Positions 33,976 to 41,586 of a stretch of 64,000 bases of DNA are shown in pieces (within the stretch, counting starts at the first letter, position 1; every line of letters begins with the position of its first letter). Both the position numbers and the translations under genes were made by a program. Location of the stretch: positions 1,441,001 to 1,505,000 of the forward strand of contig NZ_CP029553.1 of NCBI RefSeq assembly GCF_003173755.1, given 5' to 3'. Below the pieces are notes generated by a model. It was not told where the DNA came from and searched no databases. It was given only the letters and a program-made list of their open reading frames with translations. The DNA comes from Methylobacterium terrae. Its GTDB lineage: Bacteria > Pseudomonadota > Alphaproteobacteria > Rhizobiales > Beijerinckiaceae.

Positions 33976-35979
33976 TCAGACAGGCTCTCGAAGTGAGAGT
34001 GAGGATGGGATAGGGCCTCCGGCCCGATCCCGCTTCAGATCGTGGAAGCCCGCGATGTGCCCGGCGATGGCGCTTGCCGCCACCGTGGCGGGGCTGGCGA
34101 GCCAGACCTGTCCGGGTCCCGAGCGGCCCGGGAAGTTGCGGTTGATGGCCGAGATCGTGACCTGGTCGCGGGTCTCGGAGGCGCCCGGGCCGCAATTGGC
34201 GCAGGCGCCGCAGGCGGGCTGCATGATCTCGGCGCCGACCGCCGCGAAGGCGTCGAGGTAGCCTCTCGCCTCGCAGTAGCGGCGCACGTCGAGGGTACCG
34301 AACTGCAGGATCAGCCGCACGCCCGGCGCGACCGCGAGGCCGCGCGCCGCCGCCCAGGACAGCACCTCGTGGTAGCGGTCGAAATCCTCCCGCTTGCCCG
34401 CCGTGCACGAGCCGCCATACGCGATGTCGATCGGCACCGGCTCCTCGAGGGCGTCGAGCGGGATGCCGTTGCCGGGATCGCCCGGGCGCGCCAGCATCGG
34501 CGACAGGGCGCCGACATCGACCGTGATCTCGGCCGCGTACGCGGCGCCCGGGTCGCTGCACATCCAATCCTCCAGATCCCAGCCCTCCAGGTCCGGCGCC
34601 GCGCCGCGGCGCTCGGCGAGGAAGCGCAGGGTCTCGGCATCCGGGGCGACGAGGCCGGTGAAGCCGCCGAGCTCGGCCGTCATGTTGGTGAGCGTCGCGC
34701 GCTCGTCGGTGGAGAGCGCCGCGACCGCCTCGCCCGTGAACTCGAACACCCGGCCGACCCCGAGCCCGGCGCGGATCTCAGGGTACGCCAGGAGATGCAG
34801 CACCACGTCCTTGGCGCCGACGCCCTCGGGCAGCGCGCCCGCGAGCTCGACCCGGATGCTCTCGGGCATCGCGAACCGCACCGCCCCGGTGACGAAGGCG
34901 TTGGCGATGTCGGTCGTGCCGACCCCGAAGGCGACGCAGCCGAGGGCGCCCGCATGGGGGGTGTGCGAATCGGTGCCGACGACGAGCTGGCCCGGGAGCG
35001 CGTAACGCTCGGCCACCAGGGCGTGCGAGATGCCCTCCGAGCCCGGCCCGTCCGGGAGGTAGCCGTGATGGGCGAGGCCGTGCTCGGCCACGAAGGCGCG
35101 GTGGGCCCGCGACGCCGCGGCGACGTGGGGCATCAGGTCCCGGTGGGCGCGGCTGAGATGGGTGTAGGAGTAGTGGTCCTCGAAGGCGAGGATCGAGGCG
35201 GGCTCGTGCAGGGCGAGGTCGGCCCCGAACGCCTCGGCCAGCAGGTGGCGGGCCATGCCGGTATAGATGTCGTGGATGAAGCGCCGGTCCGCGCGCACGA
35301 AGCCGCTCATCCCCGCCTCCCCCACCGGCGGGCAGGACGGCGTTTCCAGCGCGTGGCGCCGCACGATCTTCTCGAAGTAGGTCCGCGGCTGGCCGTCGTC
35401 GGGGAGCGCCGCGGGCCGGGCGCCCGCGAGCCGCGCCCGGCCGTAGGCGAGGAGCCCGCCGGCGCGCAGGATTGCGGCGGCGAGGGGGTCGCGCCCGGCG
35501 ACGAGCTCGTCCACCGTCACCGGCTCGCCGGCCCGGATCCGCGCGACGAGGCCCAGGTCGGTCGAGGTGAACAGGCCGAGATTGTCGGCGTTCTGGCGGT
35601 AGATGCGCTCGAAGCTCTCGGCGATCACGAGGCGGATGCCGGCGAGCCGCTCGGCGAGCGGCGCGTGCTCGCGCGAGGAGCCCTTGCCGTAGCGCGCGCC
35701 TCCGACCAGCACCGAGAATGTGCCGGCCGCGAGCGCCCCCGGCCCGATCGGGGTCTCGGTCCCGGCCCGGAAGCCGAGATGGGCGTGGTCGGCGAGCCTC
35801 GCGTCGAAATGGACCAGCGAGGGCACCGGGGTGATCTCGTCGGTCGAGATCTCGGCCCGCAGGGGACGGGCGTCGGCGAGGGCGAGGTCCTCGCCGGCGA
35901 GCTGGCGGCGGACAAGGGCCGGATCCGCCGCCAGGAACAGCACGCGCCCGGGCAGCGCGACGACGTCGGGTCTGGTCAA
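33976..35979 (-). CDS. Aconitase-family hydro-lyase with small (LeuD) domain first, large (LeuC) domain second
   Basis: A 667-residue [4Fe-4S] dehydratase/isomerase. Residues 1 to about 190 are a swivel domain (YGKGSSREHAPLAERLAGIRLVIAESF, with SSREH at 101-105). Residues about 200-667 are the catalytic part: GTDSHT at 335-340, and cluster cysteines Cys525 (GGSCTAGKR), Cys590 and Cys593 (PACGACANCG). In normal aconitase the swivel domain is C-terminal, so the order here is reversed, as if leuD and leuC were fused head to tail. It starts with TTG inside the stop of the MFS gene (TTGA). Neighbours point to a substituted malate or citrate-like substrate rather than leucine synthesis; the substrate is unknown. 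Confidence 0.88.
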   Translation of the reverse strand: MTRPDVVALPGRVLFLAADPALVRRQLAGEDLALADARPLRAEISTDEITPVPSLVHFDARLADHAHLGFRAGTETPIGPGALAAGTFSVLVGGARYGKGSSREHAPLAERLAGIRLVIAESFERIYRQNADNLGLFTSTDLGLVARIRAGEPVTVDELVAGRDPLAAAILRAGGLLAYGRARLAGARPAALPDDGQPRTYFEKIVRRHALETPSCPPVGEAGMSGFVRADRRFIHDIYTGMARHLLAEAFGADLALHEPASILAFEDHYSYTHLSRAHRDLMPHVAAASRAHRAFVAEHGLAHHGYLPDGPGSEGISHALVAERYALPGQLVVGTDSHTPHAGALGCVAFGVGTTDIANAFVTGAVRFAMPESIRVELAGALPEGVGAKDVVLHLLAYPEIRAGLGVGRVFEFTGEAVAALSTDERATLTNMTAELGGFTGLVAPDAETLRFLAERRGAAPDLEGWDLEDWMCSDPGAAYAAEITVDVGALSPMLARPGDPGNGIPLDALEEPVPIDIAYGGSCTAGKREDFDRYHEVLSWAAARGLAVAPGVRLILQFGTLDVRRYCEARGYLDAFAAVGAEIMQPACGACANCGPGASETRDQVTISAINRNFPGRSGPGQVWLASPATVAASAIAGHIAGFHDLKRDRAGGPIPSSLSLREPV

Positions 35980-37403
35980 TGCGAGATCTTCTCGAGTTCG
36001 AGCCCGGTGGTGCGCGGCCCCATCAGGCCGATCGTCAGCATCACCACGCTCATCGCGCCGGCGATGAACACGAACACCCCGGTGACCCCGAAATGCTCGA
36101 GCATGAAGGCGATCAGGAAGGCGGTCCAGATCGCCGAGAACCGGCTCCAGGAATACACGAAGCCGACCGCCCGGGTGCGGATGCCGGTCGGGAACAGCTC
36201 CTGCTGGTAGGTGTGGTAGCTGTACGAGATGATGTTGCCGGCGAGCGTCAGCATGACCCCGAGGGTGACGATCGCGACCGCGCTCGACGCCTGACTGAAG
36301 AGGAGCCCGCAGACGATGTTGAGGCCCGCCATCGCCACGATGACGTGCTTGCGCTCGAACCGGTCAGCGATGAGGAGGCCGATGAGCGGCCCGACCGGGG
36401 CGGCGAGCGCGATCAGCGTGGTGTAGCCGAGGCTCGTCGTCACGGTGATGCCCTGCTTGATCAGCAGCGTCGGCACCCAGTTGGCGAAGCCGTAGTAGCC
36501 GATCGTCTGGAAGATGTTGAACAGGATCATCATCGCGGCGCGCCGGCCGTAGGGAGGGGCCCACATCTCGGCGAACCGGGTGTGGTGCACCACCGTCTCG
36601 GCCGGGCCCGGCGGCGGCAGGGGGCGGCCCATGTCGCGCTCGACGGCGCGCTCGAGCCCGGTCATCACCCGGTCGGCCTCGTCGAGCCGGCCCTTCATGG
36701 CGAGCCAGCGCGGGCTCTCCGGCAGTTCGCGGCGGATCCACCAGACGAAGACCGCGCCGACGCAGCCGATCAGCACCACCCAGCGCCAGCCGTCGAGGCC
36801 GAGCGGCGCGTGCGGCACCAGCAGGTAGGCGAGGAAGGCGACGATCGGCACCGCCGAGAAGCCGAAGGCCTGGCAGAGCGCGTTGGCGCGCCCGCGCAGG
36901 TGCTTGGGCACCAGCTCCGACACGTAGGTGCCGATGGTGACGATCTCGACGCCGATGCCGAGCCCGGCGACGAAGCGCCAGAGGTTGACACCGAACGCCG
37001 TGTCCTGGAACGCCATCACGGCGTTGGCGGCGCAGTACCACAGGAGCGACCAGGTGAAGATGGCGCGCCGCCCGAAGCGGTCCGACAGGAAGCCGCAGGC
37101 GATGGTGCCGAGGAACAGCCCCGAGAACAGGGCGGCGACGAAGCTCGCGACGCCGGTGGTGCCGAACAGGCCGTGGGTCGTTGGCGTCAGGATGCCGGAC
37201 TTCACCAGGCCCGGCGCGACGACGCCGGTGAACAGGAGGTCGTAGAGCTCGAAGAAGAAGCCGAGGCCGAGCAGCATCACCAGCCGCCACACGGTGCGGG
37301 TGGCGGGCAGCCGGTCGAGGCGGGCCGAGATCGTGCCCGCGCCCGCGACCACGGGGGCCTCGGCGGCCGCGATCGGCACGGCCTGCGCGACGGTGAGGGT
37401 CAT
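35976..37403 (-). CDS. MFS transporter (metabolite:H+ symporter type)
   Basis: A 475-residue permease with about 12 transmembrane helices. MFS signatures: GFLSDRFGRRAIF between helices 2 and 3, RFVAGLGIGVEIVTIGTYVSELVPKHLRGRA around helices 4-6, and RWVVLIG...RRELPESPRWLAMKGR at the central loop. The PESPRWL pattern is that of the sugar/organic-acid branch (KgtP, PcaK and relatives). AGGAGG lies 6 bases before ATG 37403. Being in the operon with the lyase/CoA-transferase fusion and the aconitase-like enzyme, it probably imports their dicarboxylate or tricarboxylate substrate. Confidence 0.92.
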   Translation of the reverse strand: MTLTVAQAVPIAAAEAPVVAGAGTISARLDRLPATRTVWRLVMLLGLGFFFELYDLLFTGVVAPGLVKSGILTPTTHGLFGTTGVASFVAALFSGLFLGTIACGFLSDRFGRRAIFTWSLLWYCAANAVMAFQDTAFGVNLWRFVAGLGIGVEIVTIGTYVSELVPKHLRGRANALCQAFGFSAVPIVAFLAYLLVPHAPLGLDGWRWVVLIGCVGAVFVWWIRRELPESPRWLAMKGRLDEADRVMTGLERAVERDMGRPLPPPGPAETVVHHTRFAEMWAPPYGRRAAMMILFNIFQTIGYYGFANWVPTLLIKQGITVTTSLGYTTLIALAAPVGPLIGLLIADRFERKHVIVAMAGLNIVCGLLFSQASSAVAIVTLGVMLTLAGNIISYSYHTYQQELFPTGIRTRAVGFVYSWSRFSAIWTAFLIAFMLEHFGVTGVFVFIAGAMSVVMLTIGLMGPRTTGLELEKISH

Positions 37404-37475
37404 GGGTGTCCTCCTGGCGGTTTCCTCGGGGGACCCGCCGGCGTCTGGCGCGCCGTGCGGGGACGTGAAGTCAGG

Positions 37476-39656
37476 TCATGCGGCGCCCGCGAGGATGCCG
37501 GTCTCGGCGAGGCGCCGGATCTCGTCCTCGGCAAGGCCGGCCTCGCGCAGCACCTCGGCTCCGTGCTCGCCGACGCGCGGCGGCTGGCGGCGCAGGCCGG
37601 GCCGGCCGCTCGCCAGCGCGACCGGCAGGGCCGGCAGCCCGGCGCTCGCGGCCCGGGGCTCGCGCGCGCCCTCGGCGCCGGCGAGATCGACCGGCAGCAG
37701 CCCGCCCGAGGCGAGGAGATGGGGGTCGGCGAAGAGGTCGCTCGGCTTCGCGATCGGCGCGAAGGGCACGCCCAGGGCCTCGAGCCGCGCCATCAGCTCG
37801 GCCTTGGGTAGACCGGCGAAGACCTGGGCCACGCGGGGCAGGATGCGCGGCCGCGCCTCGGCAAGCTGGCCCATCGTGGCGAGGCCGGGATCGTCGCGCA
37901 GGTCGTCGAGGCCGAAGGCGCCGCAGAAGGCCCGCCACTGCCCCTCGCCGACGACGCCGACGAAGACCTGCTCGTCGGGCTCGGCGGCGGCGAACACGTC
38001 GTAGACCGGCCAGGGCTTGCGCATCGCGGGGTCGCCGAACGGCTCCGGGTCCTCGCCCTCGATCGCCGCGCGGGCCATGTGCTGGGCCATCAGCACCATG
38101 TTGGTCTCGAACAGGCCGGACTGGACGAGGCCGCCGCGGCCCGTGGCCTCGCGCTCGCGCAGGGCCGCGAGGATCGCGATGGCGCCGAACATCCCCCCCA
38201 TGATGTCGTTGACCGACGAGCCGGCCCGCAGGGGCCGCCCCGGGGGACCGGTCATGTAGGCCAGCCCGCCCATCATCTGCACCACCTCGTCGAGGGCGGT
38301 GCGGTGCTCGTAGGGGCCGGGCAGGAAGCCCTTGCACGAGCAGTAGACGAGGCGGGGGTTGAGGCGCGAAAGCGCGGCGTAGCCGAAGCCGAGCGCCTCC
38401 ATCGCGCCGGGCCGGAAGTTCTCCAGCACCACGTCGGCCCCGGCGACGAGCCGGCGCGCCGCAGCCGCGCCCTCCGGCCGCTTCAGGTCGAGGCAGAGCG
38501 AGCGCTTGTTGCGGTTGAAGGTCGGGAAGAAGCCGAGCGCCGCGCCGGTGAGCCGGCGGGTGTTGTCGCCCCGCGGCCCCGGCTCGACCTTGATCACGTC
38601 GGCGCCGAGGTCGGCCAGGATCATGCCGCAGCTCGGCCCCATCACCATGTGGCTGAACTCGACCACCCGGATGCCGGCGAGCGGTCCTGCGGGCTTGGCG
38701 TCCGGCACCGGCCCGGCGGCGGGACGGAAGGTCGGCGGCAGGCCGGCGGCGGCGACGCGGCCCTGCAGCGGCTCGGAGGGCAGGCCGGCGCGCAGGACCT
38801 CCCGGGCGGCGATCAGGCGGGGAAGGTCGATGCCGGTCCGCACGCCCTCCGCCTCGAGCAGGTGGACGAGGTCTTCCGTCGCGACGTTGCCGACCGAGCC
38901 CGGCGCGAACGGGCAGCCGCCGAGCCCGCCGAGCGCCCCGTCGAAGCCGCGCACGCCTTCCTCCAGCCCCGCCATCGCGTTGGCGAGCGCGGTGCCGAGC
39001 GTGTCGTGGAGGTGGAGGTTGCCGAGCCGGTCGGGCCCGATCTCGGCCCGCACCGCCCGCACCAGGCGGCGGAGGTGCGAGGGCGTGGCGTAGCCGAGCG
39101 TATCGGCGAGCGCCACCACGTCGGCGCCGGCCTCCGCGAGGGCGCGGGCGAGCGCCACCACGTCGCGCTCCGGCACGGCGCCCTGGAGCGAGCAGCCGAA
39201 GGCGGTCGAGATGCCGGCCTCGATCACCGGCCGGCCGGCGCCGAGATCGCGCGCCCATTCGACGACGCGGCGGACCTCGGCGACCTGCTCGTCCCGGGCG
39301 CGCCGCACGTTGGCGCGGCTATGCGCCTCGCTGGCCGAGACCGGGATGACGATCGCCTGCGCGCCCGCCGCCGCGGCGTTCATCGCACCCCGCAGGTTGG
39401 GCGCCAGCGCCACCGCGCGCAGGCCCGGGTGGCGCGCCCGGACCGCCCGGGTCACCTCGGCGGCGTCGGCCATCTGCGGCATCGCGGAAGGCGGCACGAA
39501 GCTTGCGACCTCCATCTCGGCGAGGCCGGCCGCCGCCATGGCGGCGATCCAGGCGAGCTTGTCCGCGCTCGCCATCACGGCCTTCGCGTTCTGCAGGCCG
39601 TCGCGCGGGCCGACCTCGCGGATCACCACGCCGGGCGCAGCCGGGACCTCGGCCAT
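37476..39656 (-). CDS. Fusion protein: HMG-CoA lyase-like domain plus class III (CaiB/BaiF) CoA-transferase
   Basis: A 726-residue two-enzyme chain. Residues 1 to about 295 form a DRE-TIM lyase of the HMG-CoA lyase type: REVGPRDGLQN (13-23), HLHDT with metal ligands near 215-219, and GGLGGCPFAPG with the catalytic-loop Cys248. After a Pro/Ala linker, residues about 325-720 form a class III CoA-transferase (VVEFSHMVMGPSCGMILADLGADVIKVEPG; probable catalytic Asp484 in SVNDIMGG). Together they would put CoA on a 3-hydroxy-3-methyl dicarboxylate (HMG, citramalate or similar) and cleave it. Separate adjacent genes for these activities are common; a fusion is not usual. No frameshift or stop at the join. 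Confidence 0.9.
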   Translation of the reverse strand: MAEVPAAPGVVIREVGPRDGLQNAKAVMASADKLAWIAAMAAAGLAEMEVASFVPPSAMPQMADAAEVTRAVRARHPGLRAVALAPNLRGAMNAAAAGAQAIVIPVSASEAHSRANVRRARDEQVAEVRRVVEWARDLGAGRPVIEAGISTAFGCSLQGAVPERDVVALARALAEAGADVVALADTLGYATPSHLRRLVRAVRAEIGPDRLGNLHLHDTLGTALANAMAGLEEGVRGFDGALGGLGGCPFAPGSVGNVATEDLVHLLEAEGVRTGIDLPRLIAAREVLRAGLPSEPLQGRVAAAGLPPTFRPAAGPVPDAKPAGPLAGIRVVEFSHMVMGPSCGMILADLGADVIKVEPGPRGDNTRRLTGAALGFFPTFNRNKRSLCLDLKRPEGAAAARRLVAGADVVLENFRPGAMEALGFGYAALSRLNPRLVYCSCKGFLPGPYEHRTALDEVVQMMGGLAYMTGPPGRPLRAGSSVNDIMGGMFGAIAILAALREREATGRGGLVQSGLFETNMVLMAQHMARAAIEGEDPEPFGDPAMRKPWPVYDVFAAAEPDEQVFVGVVGEGQWRAFCGAFGLDDLRDDPGLATMGQLAEARPRILPRVAQVFAGLPKAELMARLEALGVPFAPIAKPSDLFADPHLLASGGLLPVDLAGAEGAREPRAASAGLPALPVALASGRPGLRRQPPRVGEHGAEVLREAGLAEDEIRRLAETGILAGAA

Positions 39657-39773
39657 GGCGCTCTCTCCCTGCTCTCGTTGCGATTGGTCTTCGCGCGAGA
39701 GTGCGCCCCCGCATTCGGGCCCGGAAGCGCTGATTGGGGAAGGGAGCGTTCGCAGGCCGCGAAGGCCGGGGCC

Positions 39774-40679
39774 TCAACCCGCCGCGTCGTCGCGCTCCAG
39801 AAGAACGCCGAGCAGGCGTCGGGCGGCGGCGGGGAGTTCCGGGCCCGGCCGGCTGACGAGGCGGATCGTGCGGTGGGCCCAGGGCTCGTCGAGGGGGATC
39901 CCGACGAGGCCGAGATGATCGGCGTAGACCCGCATCACCCCGTCCGGCATCACCGTGATCCCGTGCCCGCCCGCGACCAGGCGCACCGCGGCGTCCGGGC
40001 TCGCGGTGGTGAAGCGGTAGCGCAGGGCGCGCCCGAGGCGCTCGGCCGCCTCGTCGAGGAGCGCCGCGAGGGCGCCGCCGGCGACGAGGCCGACCAGCGG
40101 CTCCTCGATCAGGGCCGCGAAGGGCAGGCGCTCCGGCAGGCGGTCGCGCCAGGCGGCGGGCGCGACGGCGAGCAGGCGGTCCTCGCGCCAGTCCCGCACC
40201 TCGATCTCCGGCGGCACGACCTTGGCGGTGGTGATGAAGCCGAGATCGGCCCGGCCTTCGCCGACGTTGCGCAGGGCGGCGGCGCTGGTGACCTCGTTGA
40301 GGTCGACCGCGATGCCGGGATAGCGCGCCCGCAGCACCCCGAGGCGCTCGGGCAGCGGATGGCCGACGATGACCGAGGCGGTGGCGTCGAGGCGCACCCG
40401 CCCGATCTCGCCCGCCGCCATCGCCCGCAGGTCGTCGCCGAGCCGCTGCTCCATCGCGAGGAGCGCGCGGGCATGGGCCGCCAGCACCTCGCCGGCGGCG
40501 GTCGGGCGCACGCCCCGGGCCGAGCGCGCGAGGAGCTGCACGCCGTGGGCGGCCTCGAGGTCCTGGATCCTCCGCGCCGCCGCCGAGACCGCGATCCCGC
40601 AGCGGGCCGCCGCACCGGTCAGGCTGCCGAGTTCGAGCGCGGCGAGGAAGATGCGCAGCGTCGTCCAGTCCGGCGCCAC
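39774..40679 (-). CDS. LysR family transcriptional regulator
   Basis: A 301-residue LTTR with GTG start. The N-terminal helix-turn-helix spans about residues 5-65 (TLRIFLAALELGSLTGAAARCGIAVSAAARRIQDLEAAHGVQLLAR). The C-terminal effector domain (VRLDATASVIVGHPLPERLGVLRARYPGIAVDL, LVAGGHGITVMP) is complete. It precedes the fusion-protein gene by 117 bp on the same strand and likely controls that operon with a pathway intermediate as inducer. It starts 7 bp after the carboxymuconolactone-decarboxylase-like gene. Confidence 0.92.
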   Translation of the reverse strand: MAPDWTTLRIFLAALELGSLTGAAARCGIAVSAAARRIQDLEAAHGVQLLARSARGVRPTAAGEVLAAHARALLAMEQRLGDDLRAMAAGEIGRVRLDATASVIVGHPLPERLGVLRARYPGIAVDLNEVTSAAALRNVGEGRADLGFITTAKVVPPEIEVRDWREDRLLAVAPAAWRDRLPERLPFAALIEEPLVGLVAGGALAALLDEAAERLGRALRYRFTTASPDAAVRLVAGGHGITVMPDGVMRVYADHLGLVGIPLDEPWAHRTIRLVSRPGPELPAAARRLLGVLLERDDAAG

Positions 40680-40686
40680 GGCGCGG

Positions 40687-41322
40687 TCAGTCCGCGGGAA
40701 TCGCGGGCGGCGCCAGCGTCTGCTCGGAGCCGGCCGGCGGCTGCACCCTGGCGACGTTCAGGGTCATGCAGACGAGGTCGTAGTAGCCGTTGACCGCGAT
40801 GAGATCCATCGCACCCTGCTCGCCGAAGCGGTCCACCACGCCCTTGTAGACGCGGTCCGACACCTGCCTGTCGCGGTGGAGCTGGGTCGAGAAGTCGTAG
40901 ATCAGCGCCTCGTCCGCGCTCATGCCGGCCGGGCGGCGGCCGGCCTTCAGGTCGGCCGCGATCTCCGGCTTGAGGCCGGCCTTGATGGCGAGCGGGTAAT
41001 GCGCGAACCACTCGTAGCCGGAACTCCAGTGCTGGCCCGTGATGAGGATCGCGAACTCGTTCAGGTCGCGCGGCAGGCTGGAATTGAAGCGCAGGTACTC
41101 GCCGACCTTCTGCAGGCGGTCGCCGAGCTCGGGCGAGCGCAGCCAGGCGTTGAACGGCCCGTCGAGGGACTTGCGCGGCCCGGACAGGATCGCGTCGGCG
41201 GCGCTCTTCTGGGCGGGCGACATCGTCTCGGGCCGGAGCGGCGGGAAGCGGTCCACGCCTTGCGCCGCGGCGGCGCCGAGGCTGAGTGCGAGACTGGCGA
41301 TGGTGAGGCCTGCGCGGCGCAT
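40687..41322 (-). CDS. Exported carboxymuconolactone decarboxylase-like protein
   Basis: A 211-residue protein with a signal peptide (MRRAGLTIASLALSLGAAAAQ). I place the start at ATG 41322 because GAGGAGGG ends six bases before it, while the ATG at 41328 touches the ribosome site. The body is AhpD/CMD-like (FNAWLRSPELGDRLQKVGEYLRF, NEFAILITGQHWSSGYEWFAHYPLAIKAGL). The usual Cys-x-x-Cys redox pair is absent: SGYEWFAH occupies that place, so it belongs to the cysteine-less CMD branch. The reaction is not known. Confidence 0.8.
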   Translation of the reverse strand: MRRAGLTIASLALSLGAAAAQGVDRFPPLRPETMSPAQKSAADAILSGPRKSLDGPFNAWLRSPELGDRLQKVGEYLRFNSSLPRDLNEFAILITGQHWSSGYEWFAHYPLAIKAGLKPEIAADLKAGRRPAGMSADEALIYDFSTQLHRDRQVSDRVYKGVVDRFGEQGAMDLIAVNGYYDLVCMTLNVARVQPPAGSEQTLAPPAIPAD

Positions 41323-41586
41323 GGGCATCCCTCCTCGGTCCGGCCGTTCGCCGCCGGCTCCGCGAAATCCTGGGGCCCGGTTCGTCCCTTGTCCACCGGC
41401 TTTCGTCCGTCCCCCGTTCCATCGAAGACGCGCGCCGTCCCGTGACGGCCGCGGAGCCGACGCTCGCCCAACTGCCGGTCGATGGAGCGCGACAGGGCTG
41501 GCGCGGTCGCGTAGCAACGGGCGCCGGGTGGCCTCAGGCCCGGCGGAGCGCCGCACGATGCCACCACTCGTGATGATCCCCCTCCC

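Noticed and set aside
33976..35979. Leucine biosynthesis leuCD
   Set aside because: Subunits are fused in reversed order, no leuA or leuB is near, and the gene overlaps an MFS transporter in an operon with CoA-transferase and lyase activities.
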